The position numbers were made by a program, and so were the translations under genes. Shown here piece by piece: positions 24,617-33,240 of a DNA stretch of 64,000 nt. Origin of the DNA: Kribbella pratensis (GTDB lineage: Bacteria > Actinomycetota > Actinomycetes > Propionibacteriales > Kribbellaceae); NCBI RefSeq assembly GCF_004366075.1, contig NZ_SODU01000002.1, positions 620,001-684,000 of the forward strand, given 5' to 3'. The notes beneath the pieces are model-generated. The model was not told the origin of the DNA, did not search any database, and saw nothing but the letters and a program-made list of their open reading frames with translations. The first letter of the stretch is position 1. Each line of letters starts with the position of its first letter.

Positions 24617-25449
24617 GTGCGACCACGCTGCCCGGACTGCGGCCGCGCACGGCCTCGGCCCCCGTCGTACGGCGCCGGCGTCTCGGACCGGGCAAGCCGA
24701 TCAGGTTCGGGGCCGCGATCGGGCCGGTGCTGCTGCTGGTGGTCTGGAGCATCGGCTCCGCCACCGGTTGGATCGACCAACGAGTACTGTCCGCGCCGTG
24801 GACCGTGGTGACCACGGCCGGCGACCTGATCGCCGACGGCCGCCTGCAGTCGAACCTGTGGACGTCCGCGCAGCGGGCCCTGATCGGTCTCGCGTTCGGC
24901 ATCGTGCTGGGCGTGGTCCTCGCGCTGATCTCCGGACTGTCCCGGCTCGGTGAGGCGGTCCTCGACGGGCCGATCCAGATCAAGCGCGCGATCCCGTCGC
25001 TGGCACTGCTGCCGCTGCTGATCCTCTGGCTCGGCATCGGCGAGTCGATGAAGATCGTCACCATCCTGCTCGGGGTGTTCGTGCCGATCTACATCCACAC
25101 CCACAACGGCCTGCGCACCATCGACAGCCGGTACGTCGAACTCGCGCAGACCGTCGGACTGTCCCAGTGGGAGTTCGTCCGGCGCGTGGTGCTGCCTGGC
25201 GCACTGCCCGGGTTCCTGCTCGGGCTGCGGTTCGCGGTCACCGGCGCGTGGTTGTCGCTGGTCGTCGTCGAGCAGATCAACTCCACCAGCGGCATCGGCT
25301 ACATGATGGAACTGGCCCGCACGTACGGGCAGACCGACATCATCATCGTCGGCCTGGTCGTCTACGGCATCCTCGGCCTGCTGTCCGACGCGGTCGTCCG
25401 CCTGATCCAGAGGAGGGCCCTGTCATGGCGACGAACGTTGGCCTCGTAA
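24613..25449 (+). CDS. ABC transporter permease, sulfonate type (SsuC-like)
   Basis: A 278-residue permease with about six membrane helices and the inner-membrane EAA-type loop ELAQTVGLSQWEFVRRVVLPGALPG. The start ATG 24613 overlaps the lipoprotein stop. A longer frame to 24430 is rejected because it lies inside that gene. It forms the channel of the SsuABC-like importer with the ATPase that follows. Confidence 0.9.
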   Translation: MSATTLPGLRPRTASAPVVRRRRLGPGKPIRFGAAIGPVLLLVVWSIGSATGWIDQRVLSAPWTVVTTAGDLIADGRLQSNLWTSAQRALIGLAFGIVLGVVLALISGLSRLGEAVLDGPIQIKRAIPSLALLPLLILWLGIGESMKIVTILLGVFVPIYIHTHNGLRTIDSRYVELAQTVGLSQWEFVRRVVLPGALPGFLLGLRFAVTGAWLSLVVVEQINSTSGIGYMMELARTYGQTDIIIVGLVVYGILGLLSDAVVRLIQRRALSWRRTLAS

Positions 25450-26135
25450 CCGTTCAAGTCCGCGACCTGGTACGCCGGTACGACGACCGCGCCGTACTGG
25501 ACGGACTGGACCTGGCCATCGAACCGGGTGAGTTCGTCGCCCTGCTGGGCAAGAGCGGATCCGGTAAGAGCACGTTGCTGCGGGCGCTGGCCGGCCTGGA
25601 TCACGACGTCGACGGATCCGGTGAGCTCGCCGTACCGGAGAACGTCTCGGTCGTCTTCCAGGACTCCAGGTTGTTGCCGTGGGCAAGAGTACTTGAGAAT
25701 GTCGTGCTCGGCCTGGGCGGCGCGGACGAGCGCGGGCGGAAGAGCCTCGAAGAGGTCGGGCTGGCCGGCCGGGAGAAGGCTTGGCCGAACGAGTTGTCCG
25801 GTGGTGAGCAGCAGCGGGTCGCGTTGGCGCGGTCCCTGGTGCGGGAGCCGGAGCTGTTGCTCGCCGACGAGCCGTTCGGTGCGTTGGACGCGCTGACCCG
25901 GTTGAAGATGCACGTCTTGCTGCGGAAGTTGTGCGCGGCGCACCAACCCGCCGTACTGCTGGTGACGCACGACGTCGACGAGGCGATCGTGCTGGCCGAT
26001 CGGGTGATCGTGCTCGACGCGGGCCGGATCGTCGCCGAGGAGACCATCACGTTGCCGGCGCCGCGGAGTGCGGCCGATCCAGGATTCGCCGCGGTTCGCT
26101 CGCGGCTTCTCGACGCTCTAGGAGTTGCGGTATGA
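25425..26135 (+). CDS. ABC transporter ATP-binding protein, sulfonate type (SsuB-like)
   Basis: A 236-residue ATPase with Walker A GKSGSGKST, signature LSGGEQQRVALARSL, Walker B LLLADEPFGALDALTR and H-loop LVTHDVDEA. RBS AGGAGGG (25411-25417) lies 7 nt before ATG 25425. The gene overlaps the permease 3' end by 25 bp. It powers import of the substrate brought by the lipoprotein. Confidence 0.92.
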   Translation: MATNVGLVTVQVRDLVRRYDDRAVLDGLDLAIEPGEFVALLGKSGSGKSTLLRALAGLDHDVDGSGELAVPENVSVVFQDSRLLPWARVLENVVLGLGGADERGRKSLEEVGLAGREKAWPNELSGGEQQRVALARSLVREPELLLADEPFGALDALTRLKMHVLLRKLCAAHQPAVLLVTHDVDEAIVLADRVIVLDAGRIVAEETITLPAPRSAADPGFAAVRSRLLDALGVAV

Positions 26136-27469
26136 GTAGGCAGTTGCATCTGAACGCGTTCCTGATGAGCACCGGGCACCACGAGGCGTCGTGGCGGCTG
26201 CCGGAGAGCGATCCGTTCGCGAACACCTCGGTGGCGCACTACCAGGCCCTGGCGCAGCTGGCCGAGCGGGGCAAGTTCGACTCGATCTTCTTCGCGGACT
26301 CGCCGGTGCTGTTCGGCAACGTCGGGCGGCGTCCGGCCGGTTCGCTGGAGCCGACCGTGCTGCTCACCGCGATCGCGGCGGCCACTTCCCGGATCGGGCT
26401 GATCGCCACGGCGTCCACGACGTACAACGAGCCGTTCAACCTGGCGCGGCGGTTCGCCAGCGTGGACCACGTGAGCGGTGGGCGTGCGGGCTGGAACGTG
26501 GTCACCACGGCTGGTCCGGAGGCGGCGCGCAACTTCAATCTGGCCGATCAGCCGGCGCATGCGGAGCGGTATGAGCGCGCGGCGGAGTTCCTCGAGGTCG
26601 CGTACAAGCTCTGGGACTCGTGGCAGGACGATGCCGCGATCGCGGACAAGGCCGAGGGTGTCTGGGCGGTCCAGGAGCGGGTGCAGCCGATCGACCACGT
26701 CGGCCGGCACTTCCAGGTCCGCGGGCCGCTCAACCTGCCGCGATCGCCGCAGGGGCACCCGCTGATCGTTCAGGCCGGTTCTTCCGAGGACGGCAAGGGA
26801 CTGGCGGCGCGGTACGCCGAGGCGGTGTTCACCGCGCAGCAGACCCTGGAGGACGCGCAGGACTTCTATCGGGACCTGAAGGCGCGTACGGCGGCGCTCG
26901 GGCGGGATCCGGAGACGATCAAGATCCTGCCGGGGATCGTGCCCGTGATCGGATCCACGGTCGAGGAGGCCCAGCGCTTGGAGCAGCGGCTGGACGAGCT
27001 GATCCGGCCGGAGTACGCGCGGTTGCAGCTCGCGAAGACGCTGCGGGTCGACCCCGAGGACCTACCGTTCGATCAGCAGCTCCCTGCGGATCTCCCGGAC
27101 GAGGACGAGATCGAGGGTGCCAAGAGCCGGTACACGCTGATCGTGACGCTCGCCCGGCGCGAGAACCTGACCGTCCGCGAGCTGATCGGCCGGCTCGGCG
27201 GCGGGCGCGGGCATCGCACGTTCACGGGTACATCGGAGCAGGTCGCGGACGCGATCCAGCACTGGTTCGAGGCCGGTGCGGCCGACGGCTTCAACGTGAT
27301 GCCGCCGGTGCTCCCGTCCGGCCTCACGACGTTCGTGGACGAGGTGATCCCGATCCTGCAGGCGCGTGGTCTGTTCCGGACCGAGTACACCGGCACGACG
27401 CTGCGCGACCACTACGGCCTGGCACGGCCCGCCGGCCGGACTCCTCAGCTGCAGGAGGCCACTGCCTGA
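26132..27469 (+). CDS. FMN-dependent monooxygenase, NtaA/SnaA/DszA family (LLM class)
   Basis: A 445-residue flavin-dependent monooxygenase. The start LHLNAFLMSTGHHEASWRLP, then IFFADSPVLF, SGGRAGWNVVT and HPLIVQAGSSEDG are hallmarks of the nitrilotriacetate/dibenzothiophene-sulfone group. In this operon it probably cleaves a C-S or C-N bond of the imported compound with FMNH2 from the flavin reductase. Overall it is closer to DszA/NtaA than to SsuD, which suggests a substrate other than a simple alkanesulfonate. ATG 26132 overlaps the ATPase stop. Confidence 0.88.
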   Translation: MSRQLHLNAFLMSTGHHEASWRLPESDPFANTSVAHYQALAQLAERGKFDSIFFADSPVLFGNVGRRPAGSLEPTVLLTAIAAATSRIGLIATASTTYNEPFNLARRFASVDHVSGGRAGWNVVTTAGPEAARNFNLADQPAHAERYERAAEFLEVAYKLWDSWQDDAAIADKAEGVWAVQERVQPIDHVGRHFQVRGPLNLPRSPQGHPLIVQAGSSEDGKGLAARYAEAVFTAQQTLEDAQDFYRDLKARTAALGRDPETIKILPGIVPVIGSTVEEAQRLEQRLDELIRPEYARLQLAKTLRVDPEDLPFDQQLPADLPDEDEIEGAKSRYTLIVTLARRENLTVRELIGRLGGGRGHRTFTGTSEQVADAIQHWFEAGAADGFNVMPPVLPSGLTTFVDEVIPILQARGLFRTEYTGTTLRDHYGLARPAGRTPQLQEATA

Positions 27470-27474
27470 GGTCC

Positions 27475-27508
27475 GTTGAGGGTCCCGTCAGGTGGCGGGA
27501 CCCTCAAC
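27475..27508 (+). terminator. Terminator of the sulfur operon
   Basis: A 13-bp perfect stem (27475-27487 with 27496-27508, GTTGAGGGTCCCG and its complement) with an 8-nt loop starts 6 bp after the monooxygenase stop. It also shows that the phosphodiesterase gene cannot start at the in-frame ATG at 27492. Confidence 0.9.
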
Positions 27509-27539
27509 CTCGCACGACCATGTGAAAGAGTTTCCTTTC

Positions 27540-28364
27540 ATGGGGAAGCTCCCACGGGTGGTCGCGCACCGCGGTGCCAGCGACGTGGATCCCGAACACA
27601 CGCTGGCGGCGTACCAACGAGCGATCGACGTCGGTGCGGACGGACTCGAGTGCGACGTCCGGCTGACCGCCGACGGCCACCTGGTCTGCGTCCACGACCG
27701 CCGGATCGACCGCACCTCGAACGGCCGTGGCGTGCTGTCCACGATGAGCCTCGACGAGCTGGAGAAGTACGACTGGGGCTCCTGGAAGCGCCCGTGGGCC
27801 GAGCTCGACGACGAGGCCGAACTGCCGGGTCTCGACGTCCGGAAGGTGCTCACGCTCGACACGCTGCTCGCGACCGTGCGGGACGCGGGCCGGCCGGTCG
27901 AGCTGGCGATCGAGACCAAGCACCCGACCCGGTACGCCGGGCTGGTGGAGCGGCGCCTGATCGAGGCCCTCGACCGCTTCGGCTGGGCGCACCCGAAGGT
28001 CGGAACGGAGTCGCCGGCCCGGGTGATGAGCTTCTCCTGGCTCTCCCTGCGCCGGCTGCGGACCGCGGCGCCCGGCCTGCGCACCGTCCTGCTGATGGAC
28101 CGCGTCCCACTGCGCTTCCGCGACGGCTCGCTACCGACCGGTGTTTCGTACGCCGGACCGAGCCTGGAGATCGTCTCCGCACACCCGGAGTACGTCGATC
28201 GCGCGCACAAGCACGGACATCAGGTCCACGTTTGGACCGTGAACGCCGAGAACGACATCCGGCACTGCCGCGAGATCGGCGTCGACGCCGTGATCAGCGA
28301 CCGCCCGGACGTCGCGTTACGCGTCCTCGCGGAGGGGGCGGAGCAGGTAGGACGCCGTACCTGA
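27540..28364 (+). CDS. Glycerophosphodiester phosphodiesterase
   Basis: A 274-residue GDPD-family TIM barrel that hydrolyses deacylated phospholipid diesters to glycerol-3-phosphate and alcohol. Catalytic motifs are VVAHRGASDVDPEHT (HR and E), ECDVRLTADGHLVCVHD (metal and second His), VELAIETKHP and VHVWTVNAENDI near the end. There is no signal peptide, so it is probably cytoplasmic. ATG 27540 is preferred because 27492 falls inside the preceding terminator. A small hairpin (28375-28393) follows the stop. Confidence 0.93.
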   Translation: MGKLPRVVAHRGASDVDPEHTLAAYQRAIDVGADGLECDVRLTADGHLVCVHDRRIDRTSNGRGVLSTMSLDELEKYDWGSWKRPWAELDDEAELPGLDVRKVLTLDTLLATVRDAGRPVELAIETKHPTRYAGLVERRLIEALDRFGWAHPKVGTESPARVMSFSWLSLRRLRTAAPGLRTVLLMDRVPLRFRDGSLPTGVSYAGPSLEIVSAHPEYVDRAHKHGHQVHVWTVNAENDIRHCREIGVDAVISDRPDVALRVLAEGAEQVGRRT

Positions 28365-28374
28365 CCCTGTAAAT

Positions 28375-28393
28375 GCCGCGACTCCGTCGCGGC
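28375..28393 (+). terminator. Short hairpin after the phosphodiesterase gene
   Basis: GCCGCGA (28375-28381) pairs with TCGCGGC (28387-28393) around a 5-nt loop, 11 bp after the stop. No T-tract follows. Confidence 0.55.
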
Positions 28394-28490
28394 GGGTCAT
28401 GGGGTGTAACTCCCGTCCTTCCCTCGTCGCTCCGGTCGCTGCGCTCCCTCCGCTCCTCAGTCCAGGCCGGGAGGCCCATGACCTGCGGGT

Positions 28491-28534
28491 TTGTGACACG
28501 CCGGAACGAATTCGTGTGGGTTGTGTCACGCCGG
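28491..28534. promoter_or_regulatory. Paired 14-bp direct repeats, candidate regulator sites
   Basis: TTGTGACACGCCGG (28491-28504) and TTGTGTCACGCCGG (28521-28534) repeat with a 30-bp period. Each contains a GTG-N-CAC palindrome. They lie about 190 bp upstream of the anti-sigma-type gene. Confidence 0.4.
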
Positions 28535-28722
28535 TCTGGATACGTAACGAGGCGAATGCGGGCGGTTATTGCAACGTTCAATACCGTCGATTTCATCACG
28601 GTTTCCCCGTGTTTACGCGTGATCTTCGCTCGGCTGTGTAACGGAATATCCGCAGGTGTTTTCCGGGCCGGAATCGTGGGGAGAAGTCCTTGTGGCTGAA
28701 CCCATCACTGAGGAGACCCTGC

Positions 28723-29139
28723 TTGTCCTCTGCGACCCTGCCCGCCGACGTGAGCGTTGTGGACGTCGTACTGCCGCACGAAGTGTCCGCGGTAGCGGAC
28801 GCCCGACGCCGTCTGGCCGCCTACCTGAAGCGCTACCGGATCACTGCCGCCGCCTGCGACGACGCGCAGCTGGTGCTCTCGGAGCTGCTCTCCAATGCGA
28901 TCCGGTACGCGCCCCCGCTGCCGGCGGGTGAGGTGCGGGCCGCGTGGTGGATCGACCGGGCCGGGATCCATGTCGAGGTGACCGACGGGCGCGGCGACAC
29001 CGAGCCACGGCGGATCACGGACCCGCATCCGGAGTCGGTCGGCGGCCGCGGCCTGGCCATCGTCGACGTCCTCACCTCCAGCTGGGGCGTTCGCACCGCC
29101 GCCCGCCACCGCACGGTCCACGCGATCGTCCCGAGCTAG
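28723..29139 (+). CDS. Anti-sigma-factor-type ATP-binding protein (HATPase_c, RsbW-like)
   Basis: A 138-residue single GHKL ATPase domain. N-box ELLSNAIRYAPP, G1 box HVEVTDGRGD and G2-like GGRGLAIVDVL are present. Such small proteins are usually serine kinases/anti-sigma factors or related partner-switch regulators in actinobacteria. TTG 28723 is chosen because AGGAG (28711-28715) lies 7 nt upstream; the TTG at 28690 lacks a ribosome site. No cognate sigma or antagonist gene is adjacent. Confidence 0.82.
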   Translation: MSSATLPADVSVVDVVLPHEVSAVADARRRLAAYLKRYRITAAACDDAQLVLSELLSNAIRYAPPLPAGEVRAAWWIDRAGIHVEVTDGRGDTEPRRITDPHPESVGGRGLAIVDVLTSSWGVRTAARHRTVHAIVPS

Positions 29140-29178
29140 TTCGCCCTGGACCACCCCCGGCTGCAAGACTGCGGGGTT

Positions 29179-30150
29179 ATGGGAAAGAAGTCGCGGCAGC
29201 GCGCGAAGAACACGACGACGACCGTCACGCTCGACCCGGCCGATCTGGTCGACGTCGGGCCGCGGGAACCCTGTCCGTGCGGTTCGGGCAAGCGGTTCAA
29301 GCAGTGCCACGGCAAGGACCGGGCACAGGCCGCCGACACCTTCGTGGTGCGGCCGTTCGAGGGCCTGCCGTCGGAGTGCGACCTGATCGCGTTCCGCGAG
29401 ATCGTGCCGTCGGGCACGGTGCAGGTCGAACTCACCGGTGAGAATGCCGGAAGGGTCATCAACCTGGTCACCTTGCTGCCGATGGCGATGCCGGGCCTGG
29501 TGCGCGACGACGAGACGATCTGGATCGGCTTGCAGACGCACGCCTCGTCCGGTGACCCGAGCCGCGACCTCGGCCATGCGATCACCGCCGCGCTGAAGAC
29601 CGACCCGGGCAACCCGGTCCAGGTCGGCGACCTGATGAAGGACGGGCCGCGGCTGCAGGACCTGATCGACACCAGCAAGCCGATCGAGATCAAGGTCCAC
29701 GAAGGCTTCGACTACTGGGTCGGTGAGAACGTCGAGGACCCGACCGGTGAGGTCGCGGCCGGCCTGGAGCGCGCGAACGCAGCGGCTGCTCCGACGGTCC
29801 GGCTGGAGTCGGTCGAGGCGGCGTACTGGACGAAGATCGGCGACCGCATCTACCTGCGGTGGGTCATGCCGCACACGGAGGACACGCTGCTCGACGCGCT
29901 CGCCCGGCTGCACGCAGCTGGTGGGTCCGCGCTCATCGACGGCAGCCGCCTGATCGGCTCGTTCCGCGCCCTCGGCGTCCTCGCGCCGGTCTGGGAGCTG
30001 CCCGCCGGCACCGAGGCCGCCGACGTCGAGAAGCCCGCCGCCGACTTCGCCACCGCCCTCGAGAAGGCCCTCGCCACCGAGGCCCCGCTGACCACCGAAG
30101 AGCGCGCCGCCCGCGCCGGCCTCGCCAGCCGCCAGCTCACCATCCGCTGA
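29179..30150 (+). CDS. DUF5926 family protein with N-terminal SEC-C motif
   Basis: A 323-residue cytoplasmic protein. The basic start GKKSRQRAKN is followed by a SEC-C zinc motif (PCPCGSGKRFKQCHGKD) near residues 31-47. The rest is the conserved actinobacterial DUF5926 region (CDLIAFREIVPSG, FDYWVGENVEDPTG, AYWTKIGDRIYLRWVMPH). SEC-C motifs bind zinc and often mediate contacts with ribosome- or SecA-related partners, but the role here is unknown. A strong terminator follows. Confidence 0.88.
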   Translation: MGKKSRQRAKNTTTTVTLDPADLVDVGPREPCPCGSGKRFKQCHGKDRAQAADTFVVRPFEGLPSECDLIAFREIVPSGTVQVELTGENAGRVINLVTLLPMAMPGLVRDDETIWIGLQTHASSGDPSRDLGHAITAALKTDPGNPVQVGDLMKDGPRLQDLIDTSKPIEIKVHEGFDYWVGENVEDPTGEVAAGLERANAAAAPTVRLESVEAAYWTKIGDRIYLRWVMPHTEDTLLDALARLHAAGGSALIDGSRLIGSFRALGVLAPVWELPAGTEAADVEKPAADFATALEKALATEAPLTTEERAARAGLASRQLTIR

Positions 30151-30157
30151 ACAGCAG

Positions 30158-30187
30158 AACGCCCGGCTGAATGCTCAGCCGGGCGTT
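30158..30187 (+). terminator. Rho-independent terminator
   Basis: A 13-bp perfect stem (30158-30170 with 30175-30187, AACGCCCGGCTGA and its complement) around a 4-nt loop, followed by TCTGTT, ends the DUF5926 transcript. Confidence 0.9.
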
Positions 30188-30353
30188 TCTGTTCACCCAG
30201 AGTGGTCTAGGCCATGATCGTTCAAATGGGCCTGGAACGTGGACGGCCCAAGTCCTGCTGACGGGGGAGCAACAGGGCCTGGGCCTAGGCATGAAGAGTA
30301 CTCAGGCCGGGGGCTCGGCACAAGCCCCGATTTCACTCCGCGTGTCGTAGGGC

Positions 30354-31568
30354 TTACGGGGCTGCGGGCGCCCGCAGAACCGGGCACGACATGCACCGCG
30401 GACCGCCCCGCCCGGAGCCGAGCTCGGAGCCGGAGATCCGGATGACCTCGATCCCGGACTCCTCCAGGCGCGCATTGGTCTCGACGGTCCGCTCGTACGC
30501 GATGCACACCCGCGGTGCCAGGGCCAAGGTGTTGTTCCCGTCGTCCCACTGCTCCCGCTCGGCCGTCACCGGGTCCAGCCCGGTGTCGATCCGCCGCAGC
30601 GTGTCGATCCCGAGCGCCTTCGCCGCCGCGACCAGGAACGGCTCGGACTCCGCGACGTGGAGCTGGTCGCCGTCGGTCGTGACCGCGAGCGCCCGCATCT
30701 CCTCCGCCATGTTCGGGTACATCAGCACGGCATCGGTGTCGACCATCGTGCACACGGTGTCCAGGTGCATCGTCGCCCGCTGCTGAGCGATCGGTACGGC
30801 GAGAACGGTGTGCGCGAGCCCCTTCGCGAAGACCCGCCGCGCCAGCCGCTCCACACCGGCCGGTGTGGTCCGCTCCCCGACCCCGACCGCGAGTACGCCG
30901 GGACCGAGCGCGAGCACGTCTCCGCCCTCGACATGCTCCAGTTGGTGGTCGTACACCTTGTCGGCGCCCGCGAACCGCGGGTGGAACGTGTAGATCAGCT
31001 CGGTCAGTTGCGTCTCGCGCATCCGGGCGGGCATCGCCAGCGAGGTGACCGCGACCGAGTCCCGGATCCAGACACTCGAGTCGCGGGTGAACAGCAGGTT
31101 CGGCAGGGGGTCGATCAGGAAGTCCTCGTGGGCCAGCAGCGATGTGACCAACCCGCCTGCGTGCACCTCGTCGTTGCGTACGCCGGCCATCAGCGCCTCC
31201 GCCAGCGCAGCCGCATCCAGATCGCCGAGTGCCGCCCGCAGGTAGTCGCGGAGGGTGTCGCCCAGGCGTAGGTCCTCCGTCGCGCCGGCGACGGCCTGTG
31301 CCCGGGCCTCAGGGTTGGTGAGCGACTCGGTCAGCAGCTCGCCGAGGTACAGCACCTCGACGTCGCGGTCGCGGAGCGCCTGGGCGAACGCGTCGTGCTC
31401 GTCCTGCGCCCGGCCGACCCAGGGGATGCCGTCGAACAGCAGCTTGTCGTTGTTGCGCGGGGTGAGCCGCCGGAGCTCGTTGCCCGGCCGGTGCAGCATC
31501 ACCGTCCGCAGCGGACCGACCTCACTGTCGACGCCGTACGCCGTACTGCCCTGTCGCGTCTCGGTCAT
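30354..31568 (-). CDS. arcA: Arginine deiminase
   Basis: A 404-residue enzyme hydrolysing arginine to citrulline and ammonia. Family segments are [41 protein letters not shown] with catalytic His/Asp, and the C-terminal nucleophile loop GGPRCMSCP. The length is normal for ArcA. The usual partners arcB, arcC and arcD are absent nearby, so it stands alone and may serve arginine catabolism or acid/nitrogen stress rather than the full ADI pathway. Overlapping dyads occur in its upstream region. Confidence 0.95.
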   Translation of the reverse strand: MTETRQGSTAYGVDSEVGPLRTVMLHRPGNELRRLTPRNNDKLLFDGIPWVGRAQDEHDAFAQALRDRDVEVLYLGELLTESLTNPEARAQAVAGATEDLRLGDTLRDYLRAALGDLDAAALAEALMAGVRNDEVHAGGLVTSLLAHEDFLIDPLPNLLFTRDSSVWIRDSVAVTSLAMPARMRETQLTELIYTFHPRFAGADKVYDHQLEHVEGGDVLALGPGVLAVGVGERTTPAGVERLARRVFAKGLAHTVLAVPIAQQRATMHLDTVCTMVDTDAVLMYPNMAEEMRALAVTTDGDQLHVAESEPFLVAAAKALGIDTLRRIDTGLDPVTAEREQWDDGNNTLALAPRVCIAYERTVETNARLEESGIEVIRISGSELGSGRGGPRCMSCPVLRAPAAP

Positions 31569-31616
31569 CCGTCCGCCCTTCGCTTGGCCGTGCCCACCAC
31601 GCTACGACAACCCGAT

Positions 31617-31640
31617 CAATCTGTCTGATTGTCCGACAAT
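31617..31640. promoter_or_regulatory. Overlapping dyads upstream of arcA
   Basis: CAATC-TGTCT-GATTG (31617-31631) overlaps ATTGT-CCG-ACAAT (31628-31640). They lie 49-72 bp upstream of the arcA start in an AT-rich patch, so they are candidate operator sites. Confidence 0.4.
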
Positions 31641-31663
31641 ATGCGTCCGATGGCCAATCGGGG

Positions 31664-32254
31664 TCAGGCGCGGACCCGGTCGTAGAGCAGGCAGAGGGCG
31701 CCGGACTCGGTCGGGGTCGAGTCGGTCAGCTTCCACGACGTGGCCGGCAGGCCGTCCTCGAACAGCCGGGCCCCGCCGCCGACCACCTCGGGGTCGAGGG
31801 TGATGCTCAGCCGGTCGATCTCGTCGGCCGCCAGCAGCGCCCGGATCACGCTCGAGCTGGCCAGCACGATGATGTCGCCGCCGTCCTGGTCACGCAGTTG
31901 CTTGACCACGTCCGCGGGCTCGCCGTCGGCGATCCGGGAGTTCTGCCACGGCGCCTCGGTCAGCGTCGTCGAGAAGACCACCTTCTCGGTCTCGTTCAGC
32001 CAGCGGGAGAAGGCCCGGTCCTGCGGCGACGCGTTCTCGTCGTCGGCCACCGCCGGCCAGAAGCCGCCGAAGCCCTCGTAGTTCTTCCGGCCGAGCAGTG
32101 CCGTGGTGGCCGGCCCGGTCACCCGGATCATGTGGTCCCGGGCACCCTCGGTGATCGCGTGCGGGACGATCCAGCTCATGTCGTAGTCGCCACCGGCGCC
32201 GTTCACCCGTCCGTCGAGGGAGAGCGAGATGTTGGCGGTCACTGTGCGGGTCAT
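31664..32254 (-). CDS. Dihydrofolate reductase (RibD C-terminal) family protein
   Basis: A 196-residue DHFR-like reductase, distinct from the one at 13733. The start TRTVTANISLSLDGRVNG, ALLGRKNYEGFGGFW, KVVFSTTLTEAPWQN and VLASSSVIRALL are family landmarks. ATG 32254 is used because GAGGTAAAG lies just upstream on the minus strand. The longer frame adds a basic tail with no ribosome site. Physiological substrate is unknown. Confidence 0.88.
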   Translation of the reverse strand: MTRTVTANISLSLDGRVNGAGGDYDMSWIVPHAITEGARDHMIRVTGPATTALLGRKNYEGFGGFWPAVADDENASPQDRAFSRWLNETEKVVFSTTLTEAPWQNSRIADGEPADVVKQLRDQDGGDIIVLASSSVIRALLAADEIDRLSITLDPEVVGGGARLFEDGLPATSWKLTDSTPTESGALCLLYDRVRA

Positions 32255-32428
32255 TTCTTTACCTCTTCCAGTTCGTTTCTTCCTGACACCGGAAATCCTG
32301 CCGCCGCTGCGACCCGGGAACATCTGCCACCTGGCCGATATCGATCGTCCCCTGGCTGACCGTCGTACGAAAGGACGAGAAATCCGCGGGCAGCGGCTGC
32401 TGACGAGGTCGATCGGCTGGAGAGGAAC

Positions 32429-32434
32429 TAGGCT
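32429..32434 (+). promoter_or_regulatory. -10 element, leaderless type (TAGGCT)
   Basis: TAGGCT lies 8 nt before GTG 32443. The arrangement TAGGCT-N3-GTGCT-GTG is nearly the same as the one before the DUF4446 gene at 36893. Confidence 0.5.
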
Positions 32435-32442
32435 GCGGTGCT

Positions 32443-33240
32443 GTGCCCGATGAAGACCTGTCTCACGAACCGTTCGAGCGTGCCGTCGCCTGCGTGATCC
32501 CGGCGAAGGACGAGGCCGACCGGATCGCGGCGACCGTCGACGCGGTGCACAAGATCATCGGCGTCGACCTGGTCGTGGTCGTCGACGACGGATCCACGGA
32601 CGGTACGACGGACGCGGCCGAGCGGGCCGGTGCAGTCGTCGTACGGCACGAGCGCAACCGCGGGAAGGCCGCCGCGATGGAGACCGGTGCGGCCGCTGTC
32701 GCGGAGCGGGACGGTGCGCGGCCGCGGCACCTGCTGTTCCTCGACGCCGACCTGACCGACACCGCGTCCGGAGCGGGTCCGCTGATCGAGCCGGTGCAGA
32801 CCGGCCGCGCGGACATGACCATCGGGACATTGCCGGCACAGCTCCGGGCCGACGGGTCGAAAGCCGGCGGGCACGGGTTCGTGGTCCGGCTGGCGCGGGC
32901 CGGGATCCAGGAGGCGACCGGCTGGGCGCCGGAGCAGCCGTTGTCCGGGCAGCGCTGCATCACGCGGGCCGCGTTCGATTCCGCCGTACCGCTCGCTGCC
33001 GGGTTCGGTGTCGAGACCGCGTTGACGATCGACCTGGGCCGGAAGGGCTTCCGGATCCTGGAGGTGCCGATCGAGGTCCGGCACCGCGCGACCGGGACGG
33101 ATCTGCGCGGCCAGTTGCACCGCGCAAAGCAGTACCTGCACGTCCGGCGTGCGCTCGCCGCTCGCAGTGCGCTGCCCGCGGACGGTGGTGGGCCGTCGCT
33201 GCGCAGTCTGTTTCCGCGGAGACTGCGCAATGAGCACTGA
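32443..33240 (+). CDS. Family 2 glycosyltransferase
   Basis: A 265-residue GT-A glycosyltransferase. CVIPAKDEADRI begins the nucleotide-binding fold, VVVDDGSTDGTTDAA carries the first acidic pair and LLFLDADLTD the DxD metal site. LSGQRCITRAAF matches the acceptor region of polyprenol-phosphate sugar transferases. No transmembrane anchor is seen. The next gene, a GT-C mannosyltransferase, overlaps it by 11 bp. The pair therefore probably acts on the same lipid-linked glycan. Confidence 0.87.
   Translation: MPDEDLSHEPFERAVACVIPAKDEADRIAATVDAVHKIIGVDLVVVVDDGSTDGTTDAAERAGAVVVRHERNRGKAAAMETGAAAVAERDGARPRHLLFLDADLTDTASGAGPLIEPVQTGRADMTIGTLPAQLRADGSKAGGHGFVVRLARAGIQEATGWAPEQPLSGQRCITRAAFDSAVPLAAGFGVETALTIDLGRKGFRILEVPIEVRHRATGTDLRGQLHRAKQYLHVRRALAARSALPADGGGPSLRSLFPRRLRNEH

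Larger units (their letters stand above)
28365..28722. other. 358-bp intergenic region with repeats
   Basis: No gene is supported here. It holds the hairpin at 28375-28393 and a 9-bp inverted repeat (GGTCATGGG 28395-28403 with CCCATGACC 28475-28483). Between those arms is a REP-like CGCTCCGGTCGCTGCGCTCC tract. Two near-identical 14-mers lie at 28491-28504 and 28521-28534. The last 200 bp are AT-richer than the surroundings and probably contain the promoter of the ATPase gene at 28723. Confidence 0.6.

Noticed and set aside
27492..27539. Upstream start for the glycerophosphodiesterase
   Set aside because: It is inside the stem-loop terminator of the sulfur operon.
30301..30329. Hairpin GGGGCT/AGCCCC after arcA as a terminator
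   Set aside because: Only a 6-bp stem with no T-tract on the minus strand; too weak to call.
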